Assembly: GCA_040756375.1 (NCBI GenBank)
Contig: JBFLZC010000004.1
Span: 248,001 to 312,000 of the forward strand
Reading direction: 5' to 3'
Length of the DNA: 64,000 nt
Source: VGSG01 sp040756375
GTDB lineage: Bacteria > Desulfobacterota > Desulfomonilia > Desulfomonilales > Desulfomonilaceae
Below the pieces are notes generated by a model, which was given only the letters and a program-made list of their open reading frames with translations, was not told where the DNA came from and searched no databases. The position numbers were made by a program, and so were the translations under genes. Below are positions 1 to 8,249 of the stretch, in pieces. Each line of letters begins with the position of its first letter. The stretch's first letter is position 1.

Positions 1-1359
1 TTCACCGCTTGGAAAGTAGTTGACCCAAACACTGGAAAGGCCCAATTTGACGAAACAAACGCACAAAAGACCGTCGATCAGATTGCCCGGTTCTCCAAGC
101 GGGACGCGGACGTGGCCTACGATCTGCTGGAAAAGTACCGGAAGAAGTGGCGGGCCGCGTTTCATGAGTGGCGATACAATCCGCCAACGCCATGGGGCGT
201 TCCGGACGCATTCGAGCGGCTCATCAACGACCCTGAAGCGCCTATCCCTCCTGAGTATCAATTCTACACTTCACAGCAGGTTGCGTATGACCTTTTTGAG
301 ACGGACTACCTTCGCACGCTCTTCATGCGTTCTTGCATGACATCCAGCGGGGTCTTCCCCAACGATTGCATAGGGATCTACAAGACCCTGCATACCCTCG
401 GCCTCATACTCTCGTGGGAACCCGCGTCCATAGCGGTTGGCGGCACCCACGCGATAACCCATGCGCTCCAGAGGGCCTTTAGCTCTATGGGCGGAGAGTT
501 CGTGGTCGAAACGCCGGTGGAGTGCGCCGTCATTGAAAATGGCAAGGCAGTGGGTGTCAGACTGCAAGACGGCCGAGAGATCGCTGCCCGCCACGTGGTG
601 GTGAGCGATTTGAACACGCCGCAGACAGTCCTCCAGCTTATCGGCGAACAGAACGTTGACCCAAAGATTGCGCACCGGGCCAAGAATACACTCAAGGATC
701 GGGCGCAGCTTTTCTGGGGGAATTTTGCACTCCATGAGCTCCCTGCTTACACCGCGGCCAAAGATAACCCGGAAATCGGCATGTGCCCTAGGCTGAACTG
801 GGGCCCGAAAGATGCGGACTATTTCGCAACTCGGCACCAGGCTGAGCTTTTCGTAAAGGGGATCCCGGAGAAACTCGTTTGTATTGTCGCTCCGGACAGC
901 ATCTGGGACAGGACCCGCGCGCCCGGAGACAAGCACACAATCCTCATCGAGCAGTTCACGGCGCCGTATCGTTTTTTCAGCGACCGGGAATGGCTCCGCA
1001 TGAAAAAGGACATTGTAGAAATCGTACGCGAGCAATGGTCCTGGTACGCTCCGAACATGACCCCGGACAACCTCATTGCGGCGCACATTACCACTCCCAT
1101 GGACGTGAAGATGCGCAACATCAACATGCCCCAAGGAGGCTGGACCGGTGAGGATATGATCGCCTCGCAGATGGGCCGCATGAGGCCTTTCCCGGAATTG
1201 GCCTTTTATCGTATGCCCGTGAAAAACCTCTATCTGTGCTCCGCGGCCGCACACTCAGGCCCTGGAATCGGAAGGGGCAGCGCTTACAACTGCTTCAAGG
1301 TGATCGCAGAAGACTATGGACTACCCAAAATCTGGGAACAGAAGGGCAGACCGTACTGA
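1..1359 (+). CDS. CrtI-type NAD(P)/FAD-dependent oxidoreductase (5' end missing)
   Basis: The reading frame is open from base 1, so the N-terminus with the FAD-binding Rossmann motif lies outside the window; 452 residues remain. The C-terminal part (CSAAAHSGPGIGRGSAYNC, then VIAEDYG) resembles the closing FAD-binding segment of phytoene desaturase/CrtI-like flavoproteins, and the stretch near residues 140-215 (GGTHAITHALQRAFSSMGG, then a conserved-looking VVVSDLNTPQT) is typical of that family. Such enzymes oxidise or isomerise hydrophobic substrates. No carotenoid genes are nearby; the gene sits 14 bp ahead of an SDR dehydrogenase and a split phosphotransferase, so a role in degrading a cyclic or hydrophobic compound is more likely than pigment synthesis. 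That role is inferred from context; the substrate is unknown. Confidence 0.8.
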   Translation, partial: FTAWKVVDPNTGKAQFDETNAQKTVDQIARFSKRDADVAYDLLEKYRKKWRAAFHEWRYNPPTPWGVPDAFERLINDPEAPIPPEYQFYTSQQVAYDLFETDYLRTLFMRSCMTSSGVFPNDCIGIYKTLHTLGLILSWEPASIAVGGTHAITHALQRAFSSMGGEFVVETPVECAVIENGKAVGVRLQDGREIAARHVVVSDLNTPQTVLQLIGEQNVDPKIAHRAKNTLKDRAQLFWGNFALHELPAYTAAKDNPEIGMCPRLNWGPKDADYFATRHQAELFVKGIPEKLVCIVAPDSIWDRTRAPGDKHTILIEQFTAPYRFFSDREWLRMKKDIVEIVREQWSWYAPNMTPDNLIAAHITTPMDVKMRNINMPQGGWTGEDMIASQMGRMRPFPELAFYRMPVKNLYLCSAAAHSGPGIGRGSAYNCFKVIAEDYGLPKIWEQKGRPY

Positions 1360-1373
1360 TCCGGGAGGTTTGA

Positions 1374-2129
1374 ATGCCTCGACTTGAAGGTCGAGTGGCT
1401 CTGGTCACGGGCGCGGGCAAAGGGCTCGGGCGTGCCTTCTGCGTGAAACTGGCTGAAGAAGGGGCTCACATTGCGGCCGTGACACGAGCGGACATGCAGG
1501 GCCTGGAACAGACCGCTAAGCAGGTGCGACAACTGGGCGGGGAGGCCTTCGTGAGTCAGGTTGATGTCTCGGACGAAGGTCAGGTCAACCGGATGGCGCA
1601 GGAGGTCTTCGACAGATTCGGTCGCGTAGACGTGCTGGTGAACAACGCTGCCTATTATTACGGCGTGAAGCGGAAGGCCTTCACGGAGATCACCACAGAA
1701 GAGTGGGACCGGATGATGGGTGTCAACGTGAAAGGGCCCTGGTTATGCGCCAGGGCAGTGTTTCCGTTCATGAAGGCCCAGGGGAAAGGAAAGATAGTCA
1801 ACCTGGCTTCAGAGGTCTTTTTCACAGGCTCGCACGGCTTCGTACATTATGTTGCCTCTAAAGGGGGAGTCGTGGGCTTGACGAGAGCGCTTGCGGTAGA
1901 ACTCGGTCAATACGGCATTTGCGTAAATGCGGTTGCGCCGGGGTTCACCGACACAGAAGCCAGCCGCACCGTGGCTGACGTAGAGAAATACGACACGAGC
2001 CGCACGCCGCTTAAACGATTGCAGAAACCCGACGACCTGGTGGGCGTGGTAGCCTTCCTCGCGTCGGACGAGAGCGATTTTATTACGGGTCAAACCATCC
2101 TGGTGGATGGGGGGAGGGCGATGCACTGA
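1374..2129 (+). CDS. Short-chain dehydrogenase/reductase (SDR), 251 aa
   Basis: A classical SDR: the cofactor motif TGAGKGLG lies at residues 12-19, NNAA at 90-93, and the catalytic set Asn118, Ser146, Tyr159 and Lys163 (YVASK) is complete. The C-terminus (GQTILVDGG) is typical of the FabG-like group. It would catalyse NAD(P)-dependent oxidation or reduction of an alcohol/ketone in the cytoplasm. The ATG at 1374 follows GGGAGG and lies 14 bp after the flavoprotein gene, so the two are probably cotranscribed and act in one pathway. FabG or another ketoacyl reductase cannot be excluded from sequence alone, but neighbouring catabolic genes favour a hydroxy-intermediate dehydrogenase. Confidence 0.9.
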   Translation: MPRLEGRVALVTGAGKGLGRAFCVKLAEEGAHIAAVTRADMQGLEQTAKQVRQLGGEAFVSQVDVSDEGQVNRMAQEVFDRFGRVDVLVNNAAYYYGVKRKAFTEITTEEWDRMMGVNVKGPWLCARAVFPFMKAQGKGKIVNLASEVFFTGSHGFVHYVASKGGVVGLTRALAVELGQYGICVNAVAPGFTDTEASRTVADVEKYDTSRTPLKRLQKPDDLVGVVAFLASDESDFITGQTILVDGGRAMH

Positions 2130-2191
2130 TTTAGCCATAACGTCGCACACCAAGTCGAAAGCAGCGAAACTTCATTCTGCGTTTCCTGTGA

Positions 2192-2218
2192 GAGCCCCCG
2201 GCCGGACTCCGGCGGCTC
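2192..2218 (+). other. GC-rich intergenic hairpin after the SDR gene
   Basis: In the 247-bp gap between the SDR gene and the phosphotransferase subunit, GCCGGA (2201-2206) pairs with TCCGGC (2208-2213), flanked by GAGCC (2192-2196) and GGCTC (2214-2218). No clear T-run follows, so it may be a weak terminator, an RNA-processing site or chance. The rest of the gap shows no recognisable gene. Confidence 0.3.
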
Positions 2219-2376
2219 CTTTATGAGCTTTGTGCACGCACATGCGGCGATTCCTTCCTGAGATTGTTCAACTGCTCCAGTCACGCGGCTTTCGACCTGA
2301 GACCACTATACATAAGGGTACTTTTCAGGCTGCGCACTCAACCATCTTTCCACCAAATCTAAGGGCGGAGGAAACC

Positions 2377-4059
2377 ATGAAAGTATACGATGTGGTCCCA
2401 GGACTGGAGTTTGACCCTGAGCGGGATTTAGCCCAATCACCTGCCTGGTTTCTTGACGGCACCCATTCTGTGCCCCCCTGGACACCCATGTTCGGCTGGT
2501 TCTGGATCAACTTCTGCCGGCACGGAATGCAATGGGGCGCGGAGAAACTGAGCCTGCCCACTGTCAAGGGATGGGATTGGCGTTTCATGAACGGGGGAGG
2601 GTATCTCACGCTGCTCCTGGTCAACAGCGAAGAAGAAAAACAGCGGAGGGAAGGAGAGTTCCGCAAAGCTATCCTTCCGTTTATTCAAGACTACGACGGG
2701 CTCTGGGGAGGCTTTGTAAAGGAGATCCTGTCGCGTTACGGCACGCTCAAGAAGCTGGATCTCGACAAGGCGAGCAATATCGAGTTGCTGGACAACTTCG
2801 AGGAGACCATCGATACCTGTCGTCGCATGTGGGAGATCCACATGTACATGATGTACGGAACGTACACGGCTTACATCCTCTTCGAAAACATGTGTCGCGA
2901 CCTGGCTGGGATCGACGACACCTCGCCGACGTTTCACCGGGTAGTTTCCGGTTTTGACAACAAGGTTTTCCAGGTGGACCGGCGCCTCTGGGAGTTTGCG
3001 CAGCGCGCGATGAAGGACGGCCTGGCAGATACCATCTCAAAAACCGACCCACCGGAAATCCGCCAAGAGTTGGAAAAGACGGACAAAGGTCGAGCCTACA
3101 TGAAGGACTTCATGGCGTTCATGAACGAGGACGGCTGGCGGATGCAGCGAATGTCCGAAATGAATTTGCCTACGTGGGTCGAGGACCCTGCTCCCGCTCT
3201 AGGCATGGTCAAGCAGTTCATTGCCAAAGGCGGCGGCTTCAATCTTGACGAAGAGCGCACAAAGATAGCGAAGGAGCGTCAGGAAGCGGAAAAGGAGCTC
3301 ATGGGCAAGGTGCCGGCAGAGCAGCGGGGCTGGTTCGAGCAGTTGATGCGGCTGGCACAGAAGAGCGGGATCTTCAGCGAGGAGCATGACCATTATCTTG
3401 ACCTGTATACTCACGCGATGATGAGACGTAGCGCTCTCGGATTGGGGCGGCGCTTTGTCAAATTGGGCGCCCTGGACGATCCTGAGGACATGTTCTTCTT
3501 GATCCCGGATGAGGTTCGCCGCGCGGGCATTAATCCGGACCAGTTCGATCTACGCTACATCGTGGGGAGGCGGAAAGCTGACTGGCAAGAATGGCAGAAG
3601 ACTCCCAATCCACCCGCGGTGCTGGCTCCCGGATTCGACCTCGATCAAGCTATGGGCGTGCTGGTCAAATCCAATGACCCGATTGCCCTGAAAGTAGTGG
3701 TTGGCTCCATGCCGCAGGTGCGTCCTGAGCTCAAGGCTGACCTGTACGGCACATGCGGTTCCCCGGGCGTGGCGGAAGGACCTGCTCGGGTAATCATGAA
3801 CGAAGACGAGCTCCACCTGGTCAAGGAAGGAGACATTCTCGTTGCCGCGAGCACATCTCCGAGCTGGACTCCGGTATTCTCAATGATCAAGGGCGTGGTG
3901 GTGGACCGTGGTGCGAGTCTTTCCCATGCGGCCATTGTGGGACGTGAGTACGGCATCCCGGTGGTTATGAATGTGTTTGAAGGCACCGGCAAGATCAGAT
4001 CGGGGCAGCGTATCAAGGTGGATGCAAACCTCGGCACCGTCTATATCCTGGATAAGTAG
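2377..4059 (+). CDS. Phenylphosphate-synthase-alpha-like / PEP-utilising swivel-histidine subunit, 560 aa
   Basis: The C-terminal ~90 residues form the mobile phosphohistidine domain of PEP synthase, PPDK and rifampin phosphotransferase: DRGASLSHAAIVGREYGIPV with the phosphorylatable His at residue 517, followed by GQRIKVDANLGTVYIL. The upstream ~450 residues are not the ATP-grasp domain and resemble the substrate-binding middle region of such phosphotransferases. The PEP/pyruvate TIM barrel that should follow the swivel domain is absent, so this is not PEP synthase or PPDK. Together with the ATP-binding subunit encoded next, it matches the two-protein layout of phenylphosphate synthase (ATP + substrate to phosphorylated substrate + AMP + Pi). 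The ATG at 2377 follows GGCGGAGGAAACC; an upstream in-frame ATG at 2230 lacks this site. The substrate is unknown. Confidence 0.8.
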   Translation: MKVYDVVPGLEFDPERDLAQSPAWFLDGTHSVPPWTPMFGWFWINFCRHGMQWGAEKLSLPTVKGWDWRFMNGGGYLTLLLVNSEEEKQRREGEFRKAILPFIQDYDGLWGGFVKEILSRYGTLKKLDLDKASNIELLDNFEETIDTCRRMWEIHMYMMYGTYTAYILFENMCRDLAGIDDTSPTFHRVVSGFDNKVFQVDRRLWEFAQRAMKDGLADTISKTDPPEIRQELEKTDKGRAYMKDFMAFMNEDGWRMQRMSEMNLPTWVEDPAPALGMVKQFIAKGGGFNLDEERTKIAKERQEAEKELMGKVPAEQRGWFEQLMRLAQKSGIFSEEHDHYLDLYTHAMMRRSALGLGRRFVKLGALDDPEDMFFLIPDEVRRAGINPDQFDLRYIVGRRKADWQEWQKTPNPPAVLAPGFDLDQAMGVLVKSNDPIALKVVVGSMPQVRPELKADLYGTCGSPGVAEGPARVIMNEDELHLVKEGDILVAASTSPSWTPVFSMIKGVVVDRGASLSHAAIVGREYGIPVVMNVFEGTGKIRSGQRIKVDANLGTVYILDK

Positions 4060-4090
4060 CGGCGCCGTTATTGGAGCGGTCATGACGGGC

Positions 4091-4122
4091 GAAGGGGCCG
4101 ACCGTCGGCCGTTCGCCCCTTC
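4091..4122 (+). other. Intercistronic hairpin between the two phosphotransferase subunits
   Basis: GAAGGGGC (4091-4098) pairs perfectly with GCCCCTTC (4115-4122), and the loop can form a smaller stem. It sits in the 87-bp spacer, 25 bp before the ATG of the ATP-binding subunit. Such spacer hairpins can stabilise or uncouple parts of a polycistronic mRNA; no T-run follows, so termination is not obvious. Confidence 0.45.
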
Positions 4123-4146
4123 TCGACCTGGAAAGGGCGGCCAGGT

Positions 4147-5172
4147 ATGTCCGAGAAATGGATCTACTGGTTTGAAGAGCTCTCCACCGCAGACAATGAC
4201 TTGGTTGGAAAGAAATGTGCGAACCTTGGCGAAATGTCACGGCTTGGGCTCAAGGTGCCTCCCGGATTTGCCGTTTCTGTGAACGGATATGAACGATTTA
4301 TGGCTGAGAGCGGCGCAGGAGAGCAGATCCGACGATATGTGACTGAGAATAGACACCTTTTGGACAAGGTTGAATTCCAGGTGCAGGCCGGCCGCCAGAT
4401 CCGCGAGTTTATCGAGTCCAAAGAGATGCCCAAGGCCATGCGAGAAGAGCTCCAGGATCGCTATACGGACCTATGCGCGCGGTTGGGTATGGAGGATGTG
4501 CCGGTCGCTGTCAGGTCAAGCGGCGCGGTGAGCATGCCGGGGCAGATGGAGACTTATCTCAATGTGGTAGGCCGACGCGAGGTGACCAGGATGGTAATCC
4601 GCGTCTGGGGGAGCGCCTTCACAACGCGCGCGATTGCGTTCCGGCTTGAACAGGGCATGGAAATGGAAAAGGCTCCCATAGGCGTCGCAGTCCTGAAAAT
4701 GGTCAATGCCAAATGCGCGGGCGTTTGTCTCACGGTGCTGCCCACTATCGGCGACACTTCCAAGGTCGTGGTGGAAGGCAACTGGGGTCTGGGCGAGAGC
4801 GTGGTAAGCGGCGAAATTACGCCGGATCAGTTCATCGTGGACAAAGAACAGGGAGAGTACGAGTGCGTGCTCGGAGACAAGACCAAGATGGTCTGTTATC
4901 ACCCGGGAGGCGTGTGTTTCTCCGAAGTCCCGCATGAGAAACGATGCATTCCGTGCCTTGAGGAGCCTGAACTGAAGGAGATCGTCAGGGTTGCCAAGGA
5001 TGTGGAGGCTCACTTCAAGGTCCCACAGGACATGGAGTGGGTCATCGACAGCGACCTCTCATTCCCGGAGAACGTCTTCTGGGTGCAAACTCGCCCCGCG
5101 AAGTACGTGAAGAAAAAAGAGAATAACTCCGAGTACCTGGCGGAACTCATGTCGCGCGTATTCAAGATGTGA
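4147..5172 (+). CDS. PEP/pyruvate-binding (ATP-grasp) subunit, phenylphosphate-synthase-beta-like, 341 aa
   Basis: The protein is a free-standing PPDK_N/PEP-synthase ATP-binding domain. Landmarks are GKKCANLGEMSRLGLKVPPG (residues 21-40), AVRSSGAVSMPGQMETYLNV (121-140) and the closing VQTRPAKY near 315. It would bind ATP and transfer the beta-phosphate (via pyrophosphoryl transfer) to the swivel histidine of the partner encoded directly upstream. At about 39 kDa it has the size of the ATP-binding subunit of phenylphosphate synthase. Gene order (swivel subunit first, ATP subunit second) is the reverse of domain order in single-chain relatives. The third, CBS-domain subunit known from Thauera is not adjacent. 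Confidence 0.85.
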   Translation: MSEKWIYWFEELSTADNDLVGKKCANLGEMSRLGLKVPPGFAVSVNGYERFMAESGAGEQIRRYVTENRHLLDKVEFQVQAGRQIREFIESKEMPKAMREELQDRYTDLCARLGMEDVPVAVRSSGAVSMPGQMETYLNVVGRREVTRMVIRVWGSAFTTRAIAFRLEQGMEMEKAPIGVAVLKMVNAKCAGVCLTVLPTIGDTSKVVVEGNWGLGESVVSGEITPDQFIVDKEQGEYECVLGDKTKMVCYHPGGVCFSEVPHEKRCIPCLEEPELKEIVRVAKDVEAHFKVPQDMEWVIDSDLSFPENVFWVQTRPAKYVKKKENNSEYLAELMSRVFKM

Positions 5173-5194
5173 TGGAGGAACTCGGGAGGGGCCC

Positions 5195-5854
5195 ATGACC
5201 ATTCTTTTCACCCAGTATTGGGATGTGATTCCGGGAAAGCTGGATCAGTACTCGGAATTCGTCATGAACGAGTACAATCCCGCGTTGACCAAGATGGGTT
5301 TGAAGCTTCTGGGCGGGTATTATGTGATCGTGGGACAGGGGCCGCATATCATAGCGGTAGCGACCATAGAGGAGCAGGATTACCTGCGCAAGATTCTTTC
5401 AACCGAGGAATACAGACTCATCTCAGGTAAGCTCCTCACTTTGGTAAACAATTACGGAAGTAGGCTCTGGGTCAGCAGCGGACGGGTCACCGAAGGGCCG
5501 TACAAAATCCAGATGGGCGCGTGGAAGTTCAACCAGTACTACAATGTAGTGCCTGGGGTGGAAGAAGATCACTATCGCTTCGTAAAAGATGAATGCATAC
5601 CTGGCATGAAGGAACTCCGTGTTCCCATCACCGGGGCTTGGAGACTCGTAATCGGCGAAGGGCCGAAACTTCTGGCCGAGTGCACAGCGCGCAATCTCGA
5701 TGACATTGCCAAGGCTGTGGACACTTCGCTCTTCAGGCGGCTCGTCCGCAAGCTTAACAGGGCTTTCGCCACGGATTACAGCAGCCGCATCCTTGCTCCG
5801 ACCGGCCGCATCGAAGTGCCCGCTCTGGTTGGCGAGATGATGAAAGGCTTCTAG
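5195..5854 (+). CDS. Tandem-duplicated small barrel (ABM/NIPSNAP-like) protein, 219 aa
   Basis: The sequence is an internal duplication of about 105 residues. FTQYWDVIPGKLDQYSEFV near the start matches FNQYYNVVPGVEEDHYRFV in the second half, GGYYVIVGQGPHIIAVAT matches GAWRLVIGEGPKLLAECT, and each half ends with an NYGSRLW.SSGR or DYSSRIL.PTGR-type segment. The pattern suits a fused dimeric alpha+beta (ferredoxin-like) barrel as in antibiotic-biosynthesis-monooxygenase and NIPSNAP proteins. No cofactor residues are evident. The ATG at 5195 follows GGGAGGGG. It lies between the phosphotransferase and another single-barrel protein, so it may bind or isomerise a pathway intermediate; this is inference. 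Confidence 0.7.
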   Translation: MTILFTQYWDVIPGKLDQYSEFVMNEYNPALTKMGLKLLGGYYVIVGQGPHIIAVATIEEQDYLRKILSTEEYRLISGKLLTLVNNYGSRLWVSSGRVTEGPYKIQMGAWKFNQYYNVVPGVEEDHYRFVKDECIPGMKELRVPITGAWRLVIGEGPKLLAECTARNLDDIAKAVDTSLFRRLVRKLNRAFATDYSSRILAPTGRIEVPALVGEMMKGF

Positions 5855-5873
5855 CGCGGGAAAGGAGATCGCA

Positions 5874-6194
5874 ATGTATGTTCGCATGACGTTCTTCAAG
5901 GTTCAGCCAAGGAAAATGGATGAACTGCGGGATCTGTACAATCGTGAGGTGATTCCCGCGCACAAGAGCCACAAAGGAATTCGGTTTGTTCACTTGCTGG
6001 AACGGCTGGATAATCCTGACGAAGCGATCTCAATCACCGCGTGGGATACCCGTGCGGATGTTGAGGCTTATGAGAAAAGCGGCGACTACGAAAGACTCAT
6101 AGGGCTCTTTAAGGAAATGTACAGCGGCGACCCAAACCTCCGCTCGTACGAAGTGACAGCCAGCTCAGAGCCTATTCTGCTGAGGATTTTTTGA
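5874..6194 (+). CDS. ABM-family single-domain barrel protein, 106 aa
   Basis: A compact protein starting MYVRMTFFKVQPRKMDELRD and containing HKGIRFVHLLER and ISITAWDTRADVEAYEKS, the strand-helix pattern of antibiotic biosynthesis monooxygenase / Dabb-type ferredoxin-fold proteins. These form dimeric barrels used as cofactor-free monooxygenases, cyclases, isomerases or lyases. In an anaerobe an oxygenase role is unlikely, so binding or rearrangement of an intermediate is more plausible. The ATG at 5874 follows GGAAAGGAG and is 19 bp after the tandem barrel gene; the three barrel units encoded here could pack together. Confidence 0.7.
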   Translation: MYVRMTFFKVQPRKMDELRDLYNREVIPAHKSHKGIRFVHLLERLDNPDEAISITAWDTRADVEAYEKSGDYERLIGLFKEMYSGDPNLRSYEVTASSEPILLRIF

Positions 6195-6266
6195 GGACAG
6201 GCAGCCTGTTGGCGAAAAGCAAGCGCTGAAAGCGCTGGCAGAATGATAGAAGTTTTTGGGGAGGGG

Positions 6267-6302
6267 GCGGGGAGGCCCTTCTTTCAAAAAGGGCCTCCCC
6301 GC
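6267..6302 (+). other. Perfect 14-bp hairpin ahead of the AOR gene
   Basis: GCGGGGAGGCCCTT (6267-6280) pairs exactly with AAGGGCCTCCCCGC (6289-6302) across an 8-nt loop. It lies in the 150-bp gap between the ABM gene and the AOR start at 6345. No U-run follows on either strand, so it is either an unusual terminator, an mRNA-stabilising element or an attenuator separating the upstream operon from the AOR gene. Confidence 0.6.
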
Positions 6303-6344
6303 AACGTCTTCAGCAACTTCTATTATTCGCAAGCGAGGAAAGGC

Positions 6345-8180
6345 ATGGCGACGTATACTGGTCGGCTTCTCAGGATAGACTTGTCATCGGGTTTAATAAG
6401 AGAGGAGCTGATTTCGAGTGACGTGCAGCGAAAGTTCATCGGCGGCCGCGGTTTCGGCATCCACTACCTATTCCAGGAAAACCGACCTGGGATAGATCCT
6501 CTGGGCGACGAGAACAGGCTGATCTTTATGCCGGGGCTCCTTGCGGGCAGTCCCGCGCAAGGGTTCGGCCGATGGATTGTCATGACAAAAAGCCCGCTTA
6601 CCGGCGGTCTTGCGCGGTCCGTAGGCGGAGGCAATTTCGCGGCATTCATCAAGTTTGCGGGGTACGATCTCATCATTCTGGAAGGATCGTCAACAAAGCC
6701 GGCGTATGTGCTCATTCACGAAGATGGAGTGGAATTCAGGGACGCGGGAGAGCTGTGGGGTCTTGATACATCCGCGACCCAGAAAGCGCTAGCAGATAAG
6801 CACGGCAGCCGGACTCAAACAGCTTGTATTGGCCCCGCGGGAGAGAGGCTCGTACGCTTTGCCACCATCACTCACGGGACCAGGACCGCGTCCCGGTGCG
6901 GTGTCGGGACGGTAATGGGGGCCAAGAAACTCAAAGCGATATCGATTGTGTCAAAGGCGAAACCGCTGGCAGGCGAAGATCAGGAACAGTTTCGCGAGCT
7001 GCTCCGAGAGCACGGAGATCTGTTGAAGAGCCACAAACGCCGGGTGAAAATGCATACATTCGGTACCACGTTCCTGGCTCAGATGACTCACGAGATGGGC
7101 ATCCTTCCTGTCAGAAATTTCCAGATGGGGGATATGGAGGGCATAGAGAGTGTTTTCACCGAAGCCTATACTCGGATGAGAACCGGTACTCACGGTTGCT
7201 TCAACTGCATGACCCGTTGTGGGCAGGTTCATGTTGTCCAGGACGGACCTTACGCGGGTTCACAGAGCGAAGGACCAGAATACGAAACCATCTGGGCCTT
7301 TGGGCCTCAGGTCGGGAACACCGACGCGGGTGCAACCGTCGAAGGCGACCGACTCTGCGATTTGCTGGGGCTTGATACTATCAGCACCGGAAGTGTGATC
7401 GGTTTTGCGATGGAGCTCTTCCAGAGAGGAATCATCGACAATAGCGACACGGACGGTCTGGAGCTCAACTGGGGCGATTCGCGGGTGATAGTACAGCTTA
7501 TCAAGAAGATCGCGACTCGCGAAGGGTTCGGTCGAATCCTTGGTGAAGGGACCAGACGAGCCGCAGAACAACTGGGGAAGGGCGCGGAGAAGTACGCAAT
7601 ACATGCGAAAGGACTGGAACTCCCTGCGTACGAACCTAGAGCTGCAAAGATCCACGGCTTGAGCATGGCTACATCAAACATTGGCGCAAGCCATATGTAC
7701 GGGTACGCGCGCCAGGAAATATCAGGCAAAGGCGGCCCACGGCCTGTGGACCGGTTCGCGGACCAAGGTAACGGCGACATCGCGGCGTACAACCAGATAG
7801 GCAAAGCCCTGGAAGAGACCGGCATCCTCTGCAACTTTGCGGATTCAGGCATGACCCACGAGCTCCTTGGCAAGCTCTATGCAGCCGCGGCAGGCTTCCC
7901 GGAATTTGCGGACCCAAGCTACTTGAACCTGGTGGGCGAACGCATCGTCACGCTCGAACGATGCTTCAATGTTAGAGAGGGCTTCTCCAGGAAAGATGAT
8001 ACATTGCCGGAACGCATGACGACCGAACCGCTTCAGAATGCAGGTCCGGCAACCGGGCAAGTGGTTAGAAACCTGGATGCGCTGCTTGATGAGTACTACG
8101 CCGCTTTAGGATACAGTAAAGACGGCATTCCCACGAAAGAAACTCTGCATCGACTCGGACTGGACAACGTATCGCTCTAA
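6345..8180 (+). CDS. aor: Aldehyde:ferredoxin oxidoreductase (tungstopterin), 611 aa
   Basis: An AOR-family enzyme by length and motifs. The [4Fe-4S] ligands are in CFNCMTRC (Cys285, Cys288, Cys292), with the fourth at Cys496 in GILCNFADSG, very close to the positions in the Pyrococcus enzyme. KGLELPAYEPRA and the N-terminal GRLLRIDLSSG/FIGGRGFG segments are family hallmarks of the tungstopterin-binding domains. It would oxidise an aldehyde to the acid with ferredoxin as acceptor, or reduce an acid, in the cytoplasm. The ATG at 6345 follows GCGAGGAAAGG; an upstream in-frame ATG (6243) would translate through the 14-bp hairpin and lacks family similarity. Its placement after the phosphotransferase cluster suggests a shared pathway. 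Confidence 0.92.
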   Translation: MATYTGRLLRIDLSSGLIREELISSDVQRKFIGGRGFGIHYLFQENRPGIDPLGDENRLIFMPGLLAGSPAQGFGRWIVMTKSPLTGGLARSVGGGNFAAFIKFAGYDLIILEGSSTKPAYVLIHEDGVEFRDAGELWGLDTSATQKALADKHGSRTQTACIGPAGERLVRFATITHGTRTASRCGVGTVMGAKKLKAISIVSKAKPLAGEDQEQFRELLREHGDLLKSHKRRVKMHTFGTTFLAQMTHEMGILPVRNFQMGDMEGIESVFTEAYTRMRTGTHGCFNCMTRCGQVHVVQDGPYAGSQSEGPEYETIWAFGPQVGNTDAGATVEGDRLCDLLGLDTISTGSVIGFAMELFQRGIIDNSDTDGLELNWGDSRVIVQLIKKIATREGFGRILGEGTRRAAEQLGKGAEKYAIHAKGLELPAYEPRAAKIHGLSMATSNIGASHMYGYARQEISGKGGPRPVDRFADQGNGDIAAYNQIGKALEETGILCNFADSGMTHELLGKLYAAAAGFPEFADPSYLNLVGERIVTLERCFNVREGFSRKDDTLPERMTTEPLQNAGPATGQVVRNLDALLDEYYAALGYSKDGIPTKETLHRLGLDNVSL

Positions 8181-8249
8181 AGACTATCTTCCGACTAAGG
8201 AAATACGCCTAATCCCCATTGCGTAATACGGTCTGCACTGGCCAAAATC

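Noticed and set aside
271..1254. Long minus-strand frame opposite the flavoprotein
   Set aside because: No family features; it mirrors the codon pattern of the real + strand gene.
2377..5172. PEP synthase or pyruvate phosphate dikinase
   Set aside because: The PEP/pyruvate-binding TIM barrel is absent; the swivel domain is at the C-terminus, so the pair is a different phosphotransferase.
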